Source: Cohnella sp. AR92
Lineage (GTDB): Bacteria; Bacillota; Bacilli; Paenibacillales; Paenibacillaceae
Direction: 5' to 3'
Length of the DNA: 64,000 nucleotides
Assembly: GCF_003990975.1 (NCBI RefSeq)
Contig: NZ_RZJR01000007.1
Span: 187,079 to 251,078, forward strand
Shown here: positions 24,317 to 32,412 of the stretch, piece after piece
Numbering within the stretch: the stretch's first letter is position 1
Layout: each line of letters begins with the position of its first letter
The notes under the pieces: model-generated
Database searches by the model: none
What the model was told of the DNA's origin: nothing
Seen by the model: only the letters and a program-made list of their open reading frames with translations
Translations under genes and position numbers: made by a program

Positions 24317-25264
24317 TTATCCGATCTCCCGAGCGAGAAGCTCATACGAACGCAAGCGCTTGGCATAGTCCGGAATCGACGTCACGATCATGAACTCGTC
24401 AACGCCGTAGACGATCGCCAGCTCCTCCAATTGGTGGGCGAGCTGCTTCGGCGTGCCGAACAGAAGCTTGCTGTTGCCTCCCGAACCTCCGGTCGCCTCT
24501 CCGCCGGGAACGGCTTGGCGGAACAGGATCGACGAGTCCGCGGCCAGGCGGACCGCCTCTTCTTCCGTTTCGGCGCAGACGACTCCTATCGTCACGATGG
24601 CCTTGGCTTCCTGATGCAGCGGCGAAGGAATGAACGCCTCCCGGTAAGACCTCAGGACGGCGGCGCCGTTCGTCTCGCTCATGAACTGACCGAACACGTA
24701 TCCTATGCCGTATACCGCCGCGAATTCCGCGCTTTTCTTGTTCGTTCCCAGCATCCACGCCTCGGGCTGCTCGGGAGGCTGCGGGCGCGCCCCTACCTTC
24801 TCGCCATCATAGCGATAGGTATCCTGAAGAAGCGCGGACAGGTCCCGCAGCTTCTCCGGCACCTTGCTCACGTTCTCGATAAAGTTGCCGCTGAGCGCCA
24901 TGCTCACGTGCGCATTGCCGCCCGGCGCCCGCCCCAAGCCGAGATCGATCCGGCCGGGATACAGGCTTGCCAGCATCCGGTAGGTCTCCGCTACCTTCAG
25001 AGGCGAATAGTGCGGGAGCAGCAGCGCTCCCGATCCGAGCCGAATCCGTTTCGTCCGCGCCCCGACATGCGCGAGGAGCACGTCCGGCGTCGGACAGGCC
25101 AGGTGCTTCATGTCATGATGCTCCGCTACCCAATAACGCTCATAGCCCCACCGCTCCGCCGCGACGGCTAGCTCCGCCGCTTGGCCTAGAGCGTAGGAGT
25201 CGTCTTTATTTTCCAATACCGGCACCAGGTCCAGTACGCTGAGTTTGATTCGTCCCGCCGACAT
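24317..25264 (-). CDS. LLM-class flavin-dependent oxidoreductase
   Basis: 315 residues of the bacterial luciferase-like group. Diagnostic blocks: LSVLDLVPVLENKDDSYALG, RYWVAEHHDMKHLACPTPDV (EHH motif), RIRLGSGALLLPHYSPLKVAE and GRIDLGLGRAPGG. This is the short-chain LLM subfamily with no separate reductase partner seen here; FMN is the likely cofactor and the substrate is unknown. AGGA lies 9 bases before the ATG, and a promoter (TTGCTA-18-TATAGT) is predicted upstream. Single gene. Confidence 0.9.
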   Translation of the reverse strand: MSAGRIKLSVLDLVPVLENKDDSYALGQAAELAVAAERWGYERYWVAEHHDMKHLACPTPDVLLAHVGARTKRIRLGSGALLLPHYSPLKVAETYRMLASLYPGRIDLGLGRAPGGNAHVSMALSGNFIENVSKVPEKLRDLSALLQDTYRYDGEKVGARPQPPEQPEAWMLGTNKKSAEFAAVYGIGYVFGQFMSETNGAAVLRSYREAFIPSPLHQEAKAIVTIGVVCAETEEEAVRLAADSSILFRQAVPGGEATGGSGGNSKLLFGTPKQLAHQLEELAIVYGVDEFMIVTSIPDYAKRLRSYELLAREIG

Positions 25265-25304
25265 TCTCGATCATCCTTGTGCCAGATAGGCATGGTTTCT
25301 TTTT

Positions 25305-25334
25305 ACTATACTCATGAATGGTTTCATCTAGCAA
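25305..25334 (-). promoter_or_regulatory. Predicted promoter of the LLM oxidoreductase gene
   Basis: On the minus strand TTGCTA (25329-25334) and TATAGT (25305-25310) with an 18-base spacer, 41 bases before the start codon. Confidence 0.55.
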
Positions 25335-25426
25335 CGACTTCCTAACTTTATGTACTTTTTACCTATTTGCATGGAAACTAATGTTAAATTATCTGAGTCT
25401 AATTATTCATGGCAAAGGAAAAAGAA

Positions 25427-25451
25427 AGACACTGACGCAAGGTCAGTGTCT
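25427..25451 (-). terminator. Terminator overlapping the GH78-like stop codon
   Basis: AGACACTGAC and GTCAGTGTCT form a perfect 10-bp stem; the minus strand continues TTTCTTTTTCC. The stop codon of the glycosidase (25443-25445) is part of the stem. It ends the 25443-32178 operon. Confidence 0.9.
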
Positions 25452-27605
25452 CGCTTCGATCCCTTTCGCCGCGATCCCATCCGGCAGACGAAGCACGAGC
25501 GTCTCCTCGTTCCCGCGGTCCCATCCGGCTGTAATCGCTCCGAACGGGGTCGGAATCGTGCCCACGCAGCTTTCGATACCGGAGATGAGCCGAGGGTTGA
25601 AGGCTATCGAACTGTATCCCGGCTCCAAAGGCTCCACGCCAAGAACGCGCGCGACGATCCAATGCACGGGAGTGCCCGCCCAGCTGTGGCAGAGGCTGAT
25701 CCGATAGGAGTCGTACGCCGTGTAGGTCGTAAGCGCATCATGGAAGTCTCCGTCATGCTTCAGCTTCACGCTCTCCCAACAGGTCGTGGCTCCTTCCGCC
25801 AGCATTTTGCCCCAGACCTGCGATATGGCTTCCCATGCCTTCTCCTGCAGCCCGAGCATCGAGCAGCAATCCGCCAGCCAATACGCGGACAGCGGCGTGA
25901 TCGGGTCTCGGACCTCGTAGCTTCGAAGAAACGCTTCGCCCTGCTCGTTGCCGACATAGCCGGACAGAATGCCGAGAAGCCGGGTGATGAGCTGCTCTCC
26001 CTCCAAGAACCGCTCGGGTTCGATCTCGGGATAGGACCAATCCGGCAATCCGTTCAGCTCCGGAATATACCCGCCGAGCCGGCGCAAACGGTCGCCCGTG
26101 AGACGAAGGAGAGCCTGCATGCCGAGCCGTCCTTCCTCCTCGCCCATCGGCACCCACTCGATCAAGGTCGGAGTGACGTTAATCAGCTCGTTCGTCGTCG
26201 GATCGATGTTCCGGCTCACTTGGTCGCAGTGTCTCGCTATCTCCTCTTCCAACGAAAGGACGAACTCCTTGTCTCCCGTATGCAAATAGTACTCCCAGAT
26301 GTTGTTGAGCCACCACAGCGTGTATGCGGGAATCGCATTCATCCAGTAGCCGCCGGGCGTTCCTCGGCCTAACTCCTCGATCGACCTCTTAAGCACGGAT
26401 AGATCGTCCCATAGGGCGTAGTCCGCTTTCGCCGCGAGGTAGAAATCGTAAGTCCAATTAAGCCGGTCCCTCTTGATGCCGTCCCACAGCCCGATCTGAT
26501 GGCAGATCCGGTTCGTGTGGACGGAGATATCGTAAATATCCTTTAGCAGCTTCGAATCCGTCCGCAGCGTGCCCGCCTCCCTGATCGGAACGCCGACCTC
26601 CTCGGCCTGCCACTCCAATTCGAAGGGAATTCCGTCTTCCGCCATGACGTACAACCGGAAGTAACGAAGTCCTTGCGGAAGGGTGAATGGCGTCTCTCCC
26701 GCTTCCAGACGAACGACTTCCGTGATAAGCCCCTCGTAATTCGCCAGCTCCGGCAGCGATTCCGCCCCATTCCAGATGAGGGCGACCGAAGACGCCGAGA
26801 CATTGCGAAGACGGAACCGGACGTTGTATTCCCGCCCCAGATCCAGCGTGCAGAAGGGCAGCGCCGCGGCGTTCGAATCCCGAAGCGCCTCGTTCCTCTC
26901 GCGCCACTCCGTCTGCTTGCGCACATGATAGAAGATGTGCAGATCGCGCCTCGACGGCTCCGGCAGCGTAACGAAGCCTTGCCCGCTCCCGCGAAGCAAC
27001 GCCGACATCGACGTTGCGCTGACGTTTAGCCCCGAAGCCTCGAGAACCGAGAAGCCGACAAGCGGCCGAACCTCGATATCTCCGAAGCCTCCGGCGACGA
27101 ACCATTCCGGCCCGTCCTCCAGGTCGCCGAACGGTTCTTCTCCGAGCAAGCAGACGACGGCCGCCGATTGCTCCCCGCCCGCGCTCCATTCGTCGTCCGT
27201 CGCAAGCCAGAACGACTCCCCGGACAGATAACCGATACATCCGACGCTCCGCTCATGCAGATGGATGTTGATCGGAACGATCGGCATGAACGCCTCGCAC
27301 CGGACGCTCAGGCGAAGCTTATGGTTACCTGCCTCTAAGCGGGTCGGGAAGCCTTCGATCCGGCGGAAGGAGCACACGTTGGCCGCGCTCTCCTCCAGCC
27401 TTCCGACAGAAGAGCCGTCTAGCTCGACTTCGACGCCCCCGGTCAGGGCCACGCGAAGCTCTACCCCGTCGACCGCCTGGTCGAGAGAGAATTCCCTGAT
27501 CAATTCGATCGCTTGCCGTTTCTCCCGCTCTTGGTGCCAGATCCACTTGGGGATCTCTCCGCGCGGGCTTCTTTTGCCACTTTGAATATCGATTTGGGCT
27601 GCCAT
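25443..27605 (-). CDS. GH78-like alpha-L-rhamnosidase family (six-hairpin) enzyme
   Basis: 720 residues. Two N-terminal beta-sandwich regions (1-330, with IPKWIWHQ) precede the (alpha/alpha)6 barrel: LWDGIKRDRLNWTYDFYLAA is the rhamnosidase D-G-x-K-R-D-R block, and CHSWAGTPVHW and AFNPRL end the barrel and start the C-terminal sandwich. No signal peptide, so it acts inside the cell on imported oligosaccharides. It is the last gene of a CUT1 importer operon, 22 bp after the second permease. Substrate could be rhamnoside or a related unsaturated or branched sugar; not certain. AGGCGG precedes the ATG by 9 bases. Confidence 0.8.
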   Translation of the reverse strand: MAAQIDIQSGKRSPRGEIPKWIWHQEREKRQAIELIREFSLDQAVDGVELRVALTGGVEVELDGSSVGRLEESAANVCSFRRIEGFPTRLEAGNHKLRLSVRCEAFMPIVPINIHLHERSVGCIGYLSGESFWLATDDEWSAGGEQSAAVVCLLGEEPFGDLEDGPEWFVAGGFGDIEVRPLVGFSVLEASGLNVSATSMSALLRGSGQGFVTLPEPSRRDLHIFYHVRKQTEWRERNEALRDSNAAALPFCTLDLGREYNVRFRLRNVSASSVALIWNGAESLPELANYEGLITEVVRLEAGETPFTLPQGLRYFRLYVMAEDGIPFELEWQAEEVGVPIREAGTLRTDSKLLKDIYDISVHTNRICHQIGLWDGIKRDRLNWTYDFYLAAKADYALWDDLSVLKRSIEELGRGTPGGYWMNAIPAYTLWWLNNIWEYYLHTGDKEFVLSLEEEIARHCDQVSRNIDPTTNELINVTPTLIEWVPMGEEEGRLGMQALLRLTGDRLRRLGGYIPELNGLPDWSYPEIEPERFLEGEQLITRLLGILSGYVGNEQGEAFLRSYEVRDPITPLSAYWLADCCSMLGLQEKAWEAISQVWGKMLAEGATTCWESVKLKHDGDFHDALTTYTAYDSYRISLCHSWAGTPVHWIVARVLGVEPLEPGYSSIAFNPRLISGIESCVGTIPTPFGAITAGWDRGNEETLVLRLPDGIAAKGIEARH

Positions 27606-27627
27606 TCGATCTACCGCCTTTGCTTGG

Positions 27628-28461
27628 TTACATCTTCAGCGCGCCTTGCGTCATGCCCTGGATGTAATATTTCATGCCGAAGGAGAAAATGAGCAGCAGC
27701 GGCACGGACGAGATCGCGTAAGCCGCGAACCGAGTTCCGAGATCGGTCACCCCGAACTGCTTCGTGAAGATCGTCAGGCCGACCGCGATGACTTGCAGAT
27801 TGCTGTCCTGAATCGTGAGCAGCGGCCAGATGTAATCGTTGTAGACGCCGACCGACTGCATGATGAACAACGTTGCCAGAATCGGCAGCGAGAGCGGAAT
27901 GACGATGCGGAAGAACACGCGCAGCTCCGCCGCACCGTCCATTCTTGCCGCTTCGAACAGTTCGCCCGGCAAGCCGGACATATACGTGCGGCATAGGAAC
28001 GTTCCGAAGATCTGACCGCCAGCCGCGCTGGAGACGATGATGACCCAGGGAGTGTTCGTGAGCCCCATGTTCTCGTACAGCACGTAAGAAGGAATGAGCG
28101 TCAGAATGCCCGGAATCATCATGATCGCGAGCATCATCATGAAGAGGACTTCCTTGCCCGGGAACGATTTCTTGGCGAAAATGTACCCGGATACGGCCGA
28201 CAGCAGCATGACGCAGACGCTTCCCGATACCGCGTAGCCGACCGTGTTGATGATATAGCGCCAGATGGCGTGCAAGGCTTCGGAATAATTGCCCCATCTC
28301 GCCGGAGCCGGAAGTCCCCAGAAGTTGCCGAGAATCTGCGCGTTGCTCTTGAGCGAGCTCACGAGCATGAACAGGATCGGCACTAGGGTGAGGAAGACCA
28401 GCAATGCCAGAATCGCGACGATGCCGATTTGCCTTGCGTTAAGATTCTCACGAATATTCAT
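27628..28461 (-). CDS. CUT1 sugar ABC transporter permease (MalG type)
   Basis: 277 residues with six membrane segments and the EAA loop GELFEAARMDGAAELRVFFRIVIPLSLPIL, which contacts the ATPase. The N-terminal FLTLVPILFMLVSSLKSNAQI and FAKKSFPGKEVLFM are typical MalG/UgpE features. Together with the propeller-fused permease 12 bp upstream it forms the membrane pore. No ATPase gene is adjacent, so a shared MsmX-type ATPase is expected. Third gene of the 25443-32178 operon. Confidence 0.93.
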   Translation of the reverse strand: MNIRENLNARQIGIVAILALLVFLTLVPILFMLVSSLKSNAQILGNFWGLPAPARWGNYSEALHAIWRYIINTVGYAVSGSVCVMLLSAVSGYIFAKKSFPGKEVLFMMMLAIMMIPGILTLIPSYVLYENMGLTNTPWVIIVSSAAGGQIFGTFLCRTYMSGLPGELFEAARMDGAAELRVFFRIVIPLSLPILATLFIMQSVGVYNDYIWPLLTIQDSNLQVIAVGLTIFTKQFGVTDLGTRFAAYAISSVPLLLIFSFGMKYYIQGMTQGALKM

Positions 28462-28473
28462 GGTCGCCCCTCC

Positions 28474-30390
28474 TTAATCGTCCGCCGACTTGATGAATTT
28501 CATATTAATGACGGTAATGACCAGAATGACCGCGAACATGCTGACGCCAAGCGCCGAGGCGTAACCGAGATCGCTGAATTTCGTCGCGGCGTAATACATC
28601 TGCAAGGCGGGCACGTAGGTCGAATCCATCGGACCGCCGCCGGTTACGATCATGATGCCGTTGAAATCCTGAATGATGCCGATGAGGCCGAGTATGATCA
28701 GGAACTTGAATTGGCCGGACAGCATCGGCAGGTGAATGGACCGGATAATTCTCCCCAGCCCCGCTCCGTCCATCTTCGCCGATTCGGTCAACTCTCCCGG
28801 GATGGCCAGCAAGCCCGCATACAGAACAAGCAGCTGCAGGATCCCGATGAACGGAAAGCCGATGAAGATGAGAGCCCAGAGCGCCGTCTTCGGATCGCCA
28901 AGCCAACCGTGCGCCCAGGAGCCGAGTCCGATCAATTGAAGGAAGTTGTTGAACAGACCCATGTTCGGATCATAGAAGTTCTGCCATATGAGCAACCCCG
29001 CCACCGCCGGAATGACCATTGAAGCCGTGAATGCCGTCCGGAAGCCGTACTGCAGCTTCTTGCTGCGCAGGTGGTAGATCAGTTCGGCGACGATAAGCGG
29101 AGGGATGATCGTCTTGATAAGTCCGGTCACGATGAGAATAAGCAGGTTGCCGAAGCCTTTCGTGACGTAAGGATCGTGGATCATGCGCTTGAAGTTGTCC
29201 AAGCCGATGAAGGTCGTCGTTCCGCCGGGCTGCCATTTGTACAAGGAATGGACCAGTCCCGAGAACGCAGGGTAGTACAAGAACACGAAGATGAGCAGGA
29301 AGCTCGGAGCGAGCCCGAGGTAAACCCATTTGGCCTTCCAGATCTCTCTGAAAATGCCCAGCTTGTTGCGTTTCTTCATATAAAGCAGGAGCAGCACGAT
29401 GACCGCGACGGCTGCCGCCGCCAAGGCCGACCACAGGACCGTCTTCCACTTCGCCGCTTTCTCCGCGCTCTTCACGGCGCTGCCGATATCCAGCTTCAGA
29501 ATACGCCCGTCATCCGTTCCCGCGTAGAGGGTTTTGCTGTCCGACGCGAATTCAACCGCGCGCCCCGCCTGTCCTTCCTTCTCTTCCCACAGCTTCTTGC
29601 CGCCCCGATCGAAGATATAGAAGTTCCCCGACAGATCCGCGACGCCCAGCAGCTTGCCGTCTGTCGAGAACGCGACGGCCGAGACGCTGTCCCGGGTGCC
29701 GTAGGCCGTGATCCTCTTGCCTTGGGAATCGAACAGTTCGACCTGATTGGCGTTCGTGCCGACGGCCGTTTCGCCGTCGTTCGTCACGGCGATCGAGGAG
29801 ATTTGCCCCCTGGCTCCGAACTTATGAAGGACCTGGCCGTCTTTGCCGACCAGATGCAAGAACTGGTCCGCCGTCGCGGCGACGATCCATTCCCCGTTCC
29901 CGGATACCCGAACCGACTTCATCACCGTTCCGATGGATGCCGTTCCGGTCTGCTCCCCGGTCTGTCCGTTCACGAACAGGAGCTCGTTGCTCCGCTGAAT
30001 GACGACCGCGATCGCCGAGCCGTCGTTCGAAGCGGACACGCTCTTGACCTGCCGCTTCATATCGGTGTCCCAGCGCGTGTTGCCCGCGGAGTCGTAAGCG
30101 TAGAGATGCCGGTCGTCCGAGGCGACGAGCATCGTCCCGTCATCCAGAAGCACGACGTCGGTAATGACGTTCTTCGCTTGCTTCTCGTACAGGAGCTGCC
30201 CTTCTTGATCGAAGACGACCGCCTTGGAGCCATGAGTTCCGACCGCAAGACGGGTGCCGTCCTCCGAAGCGTTGATGGAGGTAATGTCTCCGGCGCCTTC
30301 GATCGCCCACTCCTTGCTTGCCGAAGCGGCATTCGGTACGAGTCCCAGCAGGAGCAATAATGTTATCAGGATCCAAGGGGTTCTTCTCAT
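28474..30390 (-). CDS. Beta-propeller/MalF-type ABC permease fusion
   Basis: 638 residues (start chosen at the second of two ATG codons; AGGAGG lies 6 bases before it). Residues 1-24 form a signal peptide (RRTPWILITLLLLLGL, cut near ASA). Residues about 37-303 contain seven repeats of about 40 residues, each with an S-x-x-x-S-x-D/N-G pattern and a final L/V-x-D (e.g. SINASEDGTRLAVGT, SVSASNDGSAIAVV, AVAFSTDGKLLGVA), i.e. a seven-bladed WD40/PQQ-like propeller. A membrane segment (318-337) with KKRNK follows, then a complete MalF-like permease (350-638) with EAA loop IPGELTESAKMDGAGLGRII. Topology places the propeller outside the cell. Normal MalF-type permeases lack it. Partners: lipoprotein 30505-32178, permease 27628-28461. 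Confidence 0.92.
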   Translation of the reverse strand: MRRTPWILITLLLLLGLVPNAASASKEWAIEGAGDITSINASEDGTRLAVGTHGSKAVVFDQEGQLLYEKQAKNVITDVVLLDDGTMLVASDDRHLYAYDSAGNTRWDTDMKRQVKSVSASNDGSAIAVVIQRSNELLFVNGQTGEQTGTASIGTVMKSVRVSGNGEWIVAATADQFLHLVGKDGQVLHKFGARGQISSIAVTNDGETAVGTNANQVELFDSQGKRITAYGTRDSVSAVAFSTDGKLLGVADLSGNFYIFDRGGKKLWEEKEGQAGRAVEFASDSKTLYAGTDDGRILKLDIGSAVKSAEKAAKWKTVLWSALAAAAVAVIVLLLLYMKKRNKLGIFREIWKAKWVYLGLAPSFLLIFVFLYYPAFSGLVHSLYKWQPGGTTTFIGLDNFKRMIHDPYVTKGFGNLLILIVTGLIKTIIPPLIVAELIYHLRSKKLQYGFRTAFTASMVIPAVAGLLIWQNFYDPNMGLFNNFLQLIGLGSWAHGWLGDPKTALWALIFIGFPFIGILQLLVLYAGLLAIPGELTESAKMDGAGLGRIIRSIHLPMLSGQFKFLIILGLIGIIQDFNGIMIVTGGGPMDSTYVPALQMYYAATKFSDLGYASALGVSMFAVILVITVINMKFIKSADD

Positions 30391-30460
30391 CATGCTCCTC
30401 CTTGCTTTTGCTTGATCTTCCATATCCATGGTTGCCCGACTCCTTCGTTAAGCCTGAAGG

Positions 30461-30495
30461 CCGACTGCACAGGCCGCTCGAGCCTGTGCAGTCGG
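30461..30495 (-). other. Stem-loop between binding-protein and permease genes
   Basis: CCGACTGCACAGG (30461-30473) and CCTGTGCAGTCGG (30483-30495) form a perfect 13-bp stem. There is no T-run, so it is more likely a 3' stabilising or processing hairpin that keeps the lipoprotein mRNA abundant relative to the permease mRNA than a full terminator. Confidence 0.7.
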
Positions 30496-30504
30496 ACAGC
30501 TTGC

Positions 30505-32178
30505 TTACTTGCGTTCCGGCGGTCTGCTCTCCGGCGTATCCAGGTCGGACAGCTCCTTCTTGCCTTGCTTGAGCATCGGCTCGAGATACTTGTCGACGTT
30601 GGCTTGAAGCTCGTTCAGATACTGCTCCGTCGTGATCTTGCCTGCGAAGAAGCGCTGTACGCTGCCTACCCAATCCTGAACGGACGGCTGATAATCATTC
30701 AGGCCGCGTGCCAGCTTGTTGCCTGCGCTCTCGTAGCCCTCCGTGTTGCCGATCGGCGTAAAGTCTGCGAATGCGGCCGTCATATCAGCCGGCAGGGTGA
30801 TGTCCTTAAGCGCAGGCGCTCCCGACAGGGATGCATCCTTGCTGTTCTGAATCGCCTCGGCGTATACCTTATAGCCTTCCGGACTGGTCACATACATCAT
30901 GAAGTTCATGGAAAGCGCGTTTTGCTCGGCGTTCTTGCTGACGATGCCATAGAAGCCGATCGGAATCTGGATCGTGCGTGCCGGAGCCTTCACTTCCGGT
31001 CCTTGCATCGAAGGCATGTTGAAGAATCCATATTCGAACGCCTTCACGCCTCCCTGAGCGCCCGTCTTGGTCTCATCGGCGAAGTCCTTCGGCAGCTGCC
31101 AGTACGAAGCCGGGGTGGAGACCATCGTCGCCGCCTTGCCCGTAAGGAACAGCTGGTAAGCTTGGTCGTCCTTCACTCCGAAGAATCCGTCCGGCGTATA
31201 AGAGAACAGCTTCTTCAGATTGTCCGCATAAGCGGCCCAAGCCGGGTTGCCCGCGATCTTGTAAGGACCTTCCTTGTCCCTAACGGCCTTCCATTGGCGA
31301 ATCTCGTTCTTGGTGACGTTGCTGTTCGAGTCGTTGTACGGATCCGTCGGGTCGTACTTCCATATATCGTCGACGCCCGGCAGGAACGTATAATCCTGTT
31401 CTTGGGAACGAATGACATTAATATAATCGCGGAGGTATTGGTCGGCATAGATCCGCACCAGCCAGCCGGCTTGGTTGCTCCACATCGAGTTCGCGTCTCC
31501 GGCGAGCGCCAGCGGCGTGAAGCCGGCTGCCTTAATCTTGTCGAAGTCGGCGGTCAGTTCGTCAAATGTCTTAGGCGTCTCCGTGATGCCGACCTTATTG
31601 AAGATCTCCTTGTTGTACATCCAGACGATTTGAACGGATTCGAAATTCAGATTGTACAGGTGGTCTTCCGTGCCGACTCCGTCCAGGTTGATGCCCATCG
31701 CCGCCAGATCGAGCGAATCCTTCCACGGCTTGCCGGTGTACGGATTCACTTGGTCGAAATAAGGGTAGTAGTCGACGAACTTCTTATCCGACATCAGGTT
31801 CGCCACTTCGTTGTTGACGATCAGGTCGGCGTCAGGCGTTCCCGCCGCGAATTGAGCCGTCAGCCATTCCTTATAGCCTTCCAGCGGCTTATTGTCTACG
31901 TTGACCTTTACGCCGGGGTTCCTCTTCATGTACGCGTCCGCTACCGAATTCCAGACGGAAGACGAAGCGTTCGGCAACGAGATGTTGATGGTCCCCTTCA
32001 GTTCGGGCGCGGCCGATTCGGATGGGCTCGCGGAAGGGCTTGCGGATTCGCTCGGCGTGCCGGAAGCCGAATTCGAAGCGCTCGGCTCGGCCGTGTTATT
32101 GTTGTTGCTGCACGCCGCAAGTACGGACGTGGCCATCAGAGCGCTAAAGAGCAATGCCGATCTTTTTCTGATTGTCAT
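30505..32178 (-). CDS. CUT1 ABC transporter sugar-binding lipoprotein (long form)
   Basis: 557 residues. Signal peptide with lipobox L20-A-A-C23, so the protein is lipid-anchored on the outer membrane face of the cell. A Ser/Ala/Pro-rich linker (about 25-60) leads to an extracellular-solute-binding family 1 fold (WNSVADAYMKRNPGVKVNVDN, PLEGYKEWLTAQFAAG, LALAGDANSMWSNQAGW). It is over 100 residues longer than usual members. AGGAG precedes the ATG. First gene of the operon with permeases at 28474 and 27628 and the GH78-like enzyme; a cre box and AAGTATACTT-type operators lie upstream. Ligand unknown, likely a rhamnose- or uronate-containing oligosaccharide. Confidence 0.92.
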   Translation of the reverse strand: MTIRKRSALLFSALMATSVLAACSNNNNTAEPSASNSASGTPSESASPSASPSESAAPELKGTINISLPNASSSVWNSVADAYMKRNPGVKVNVDNKPLEGYKEWLTAQFAAGTPDADLIVNNEVANLMSDKKFVDYYPYFDQVNPYTGKPWKDSLDLAAMGINLDGVGTEDHLYNLNFESVQIVWMYNKEIFNKVGITETPKTFDELTADFDKIKAAGFTPLALAGDANSMWSNQAGWLVRIYADQYLRDYINVIRSQEQDYTFLPGVDDIWKYDPTDPYNDSNSNVTKNEIRQWKAVRDKEGPYKIAGNPAWAAYADNLKKLFSYTPDGFFGVKDDQAYQLFLTGKAATMVSTPASYWQLPKDFADETKTGAQGGVKAFEYGFFNMPSMQGPEVKAPARTIQIPIGFYGIVSKNAEQNALSMNFMMYVTSPEGYKVYAEAIQNSKDASLSGAPALKDITLPADMTAAFADFTPIGNTEGYESAGNKLARGLNDYQPSVQDWVGSVQRFFAGKITTEQYLNELQANVDKYLEPMLKQGKKELSDLDTPESRPPERK

Positions 32179-32208
32179 GTCGATCTCCTCTCGTTCTTTA
32201 GGACATTT

Positions 32209-32222
32209 TTAAAGCGCTTACT
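32209..32222 (-). promoter_or_regulatory. cre-like catabolite control site
   Basis: TTAAAGCGCTTACT matches 12 of 14 positions of the CcpA consensus TGWNANCGNTNWCA, with the full CG core. It lies 31 bases before the start codon of the binding-protein gene, a position where CcpA would block elongation or initiation. Confidence 0.65.
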
Positions 32223-32259
32223 TTCCCCCGCTAAAAAAAACCGCTTATTGCGCTACGGT

Positions 32260-32310
32260 AAAGTATGCTTCATATATATTCGTATACTTTACTGTTTAAA
32301 GTATACTGTA
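32260..32310 (-). promoter_or_regulatory. Cluster of three GntR-type operator sites (AAGTATACTT-like)
   Basis: AAGTATGCTT (32261-32270, 9/10), TCGTATACTT (32280-32289, 8/10) and AAGTATACTG (32299-32308, 9/10) at intervals of about 19 bp. The core GTATAC fits the HutC-type GntR consensus. The repressor gene at 32413 has the exact palindrome at its own start. Confidence 0.7.
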
Positions 32311-32360
32311 TAGGCAACGATCACGCAATAGCTTTTTCCAATGTCGAGAAGAGACAAGAA

Positions 32361-32388
32361 AAGCTGTCGCCTTATTGCTCGACAGCCT
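32361..32388 (-). terminator. Terminator of the GntR gene
   Basis: AAGCTGTCG and CGACAGCCTT form the stem; the minus-strand end reads GCTTTTCTTGTC. It lies 25 bases after the stop codon of the GntR-family gene and insulates it from the transporter operon. Confidence 0.8.
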
Positions 32389-32412
32389 TCTATCCGATTA
32401 CGGGCTATTTAG

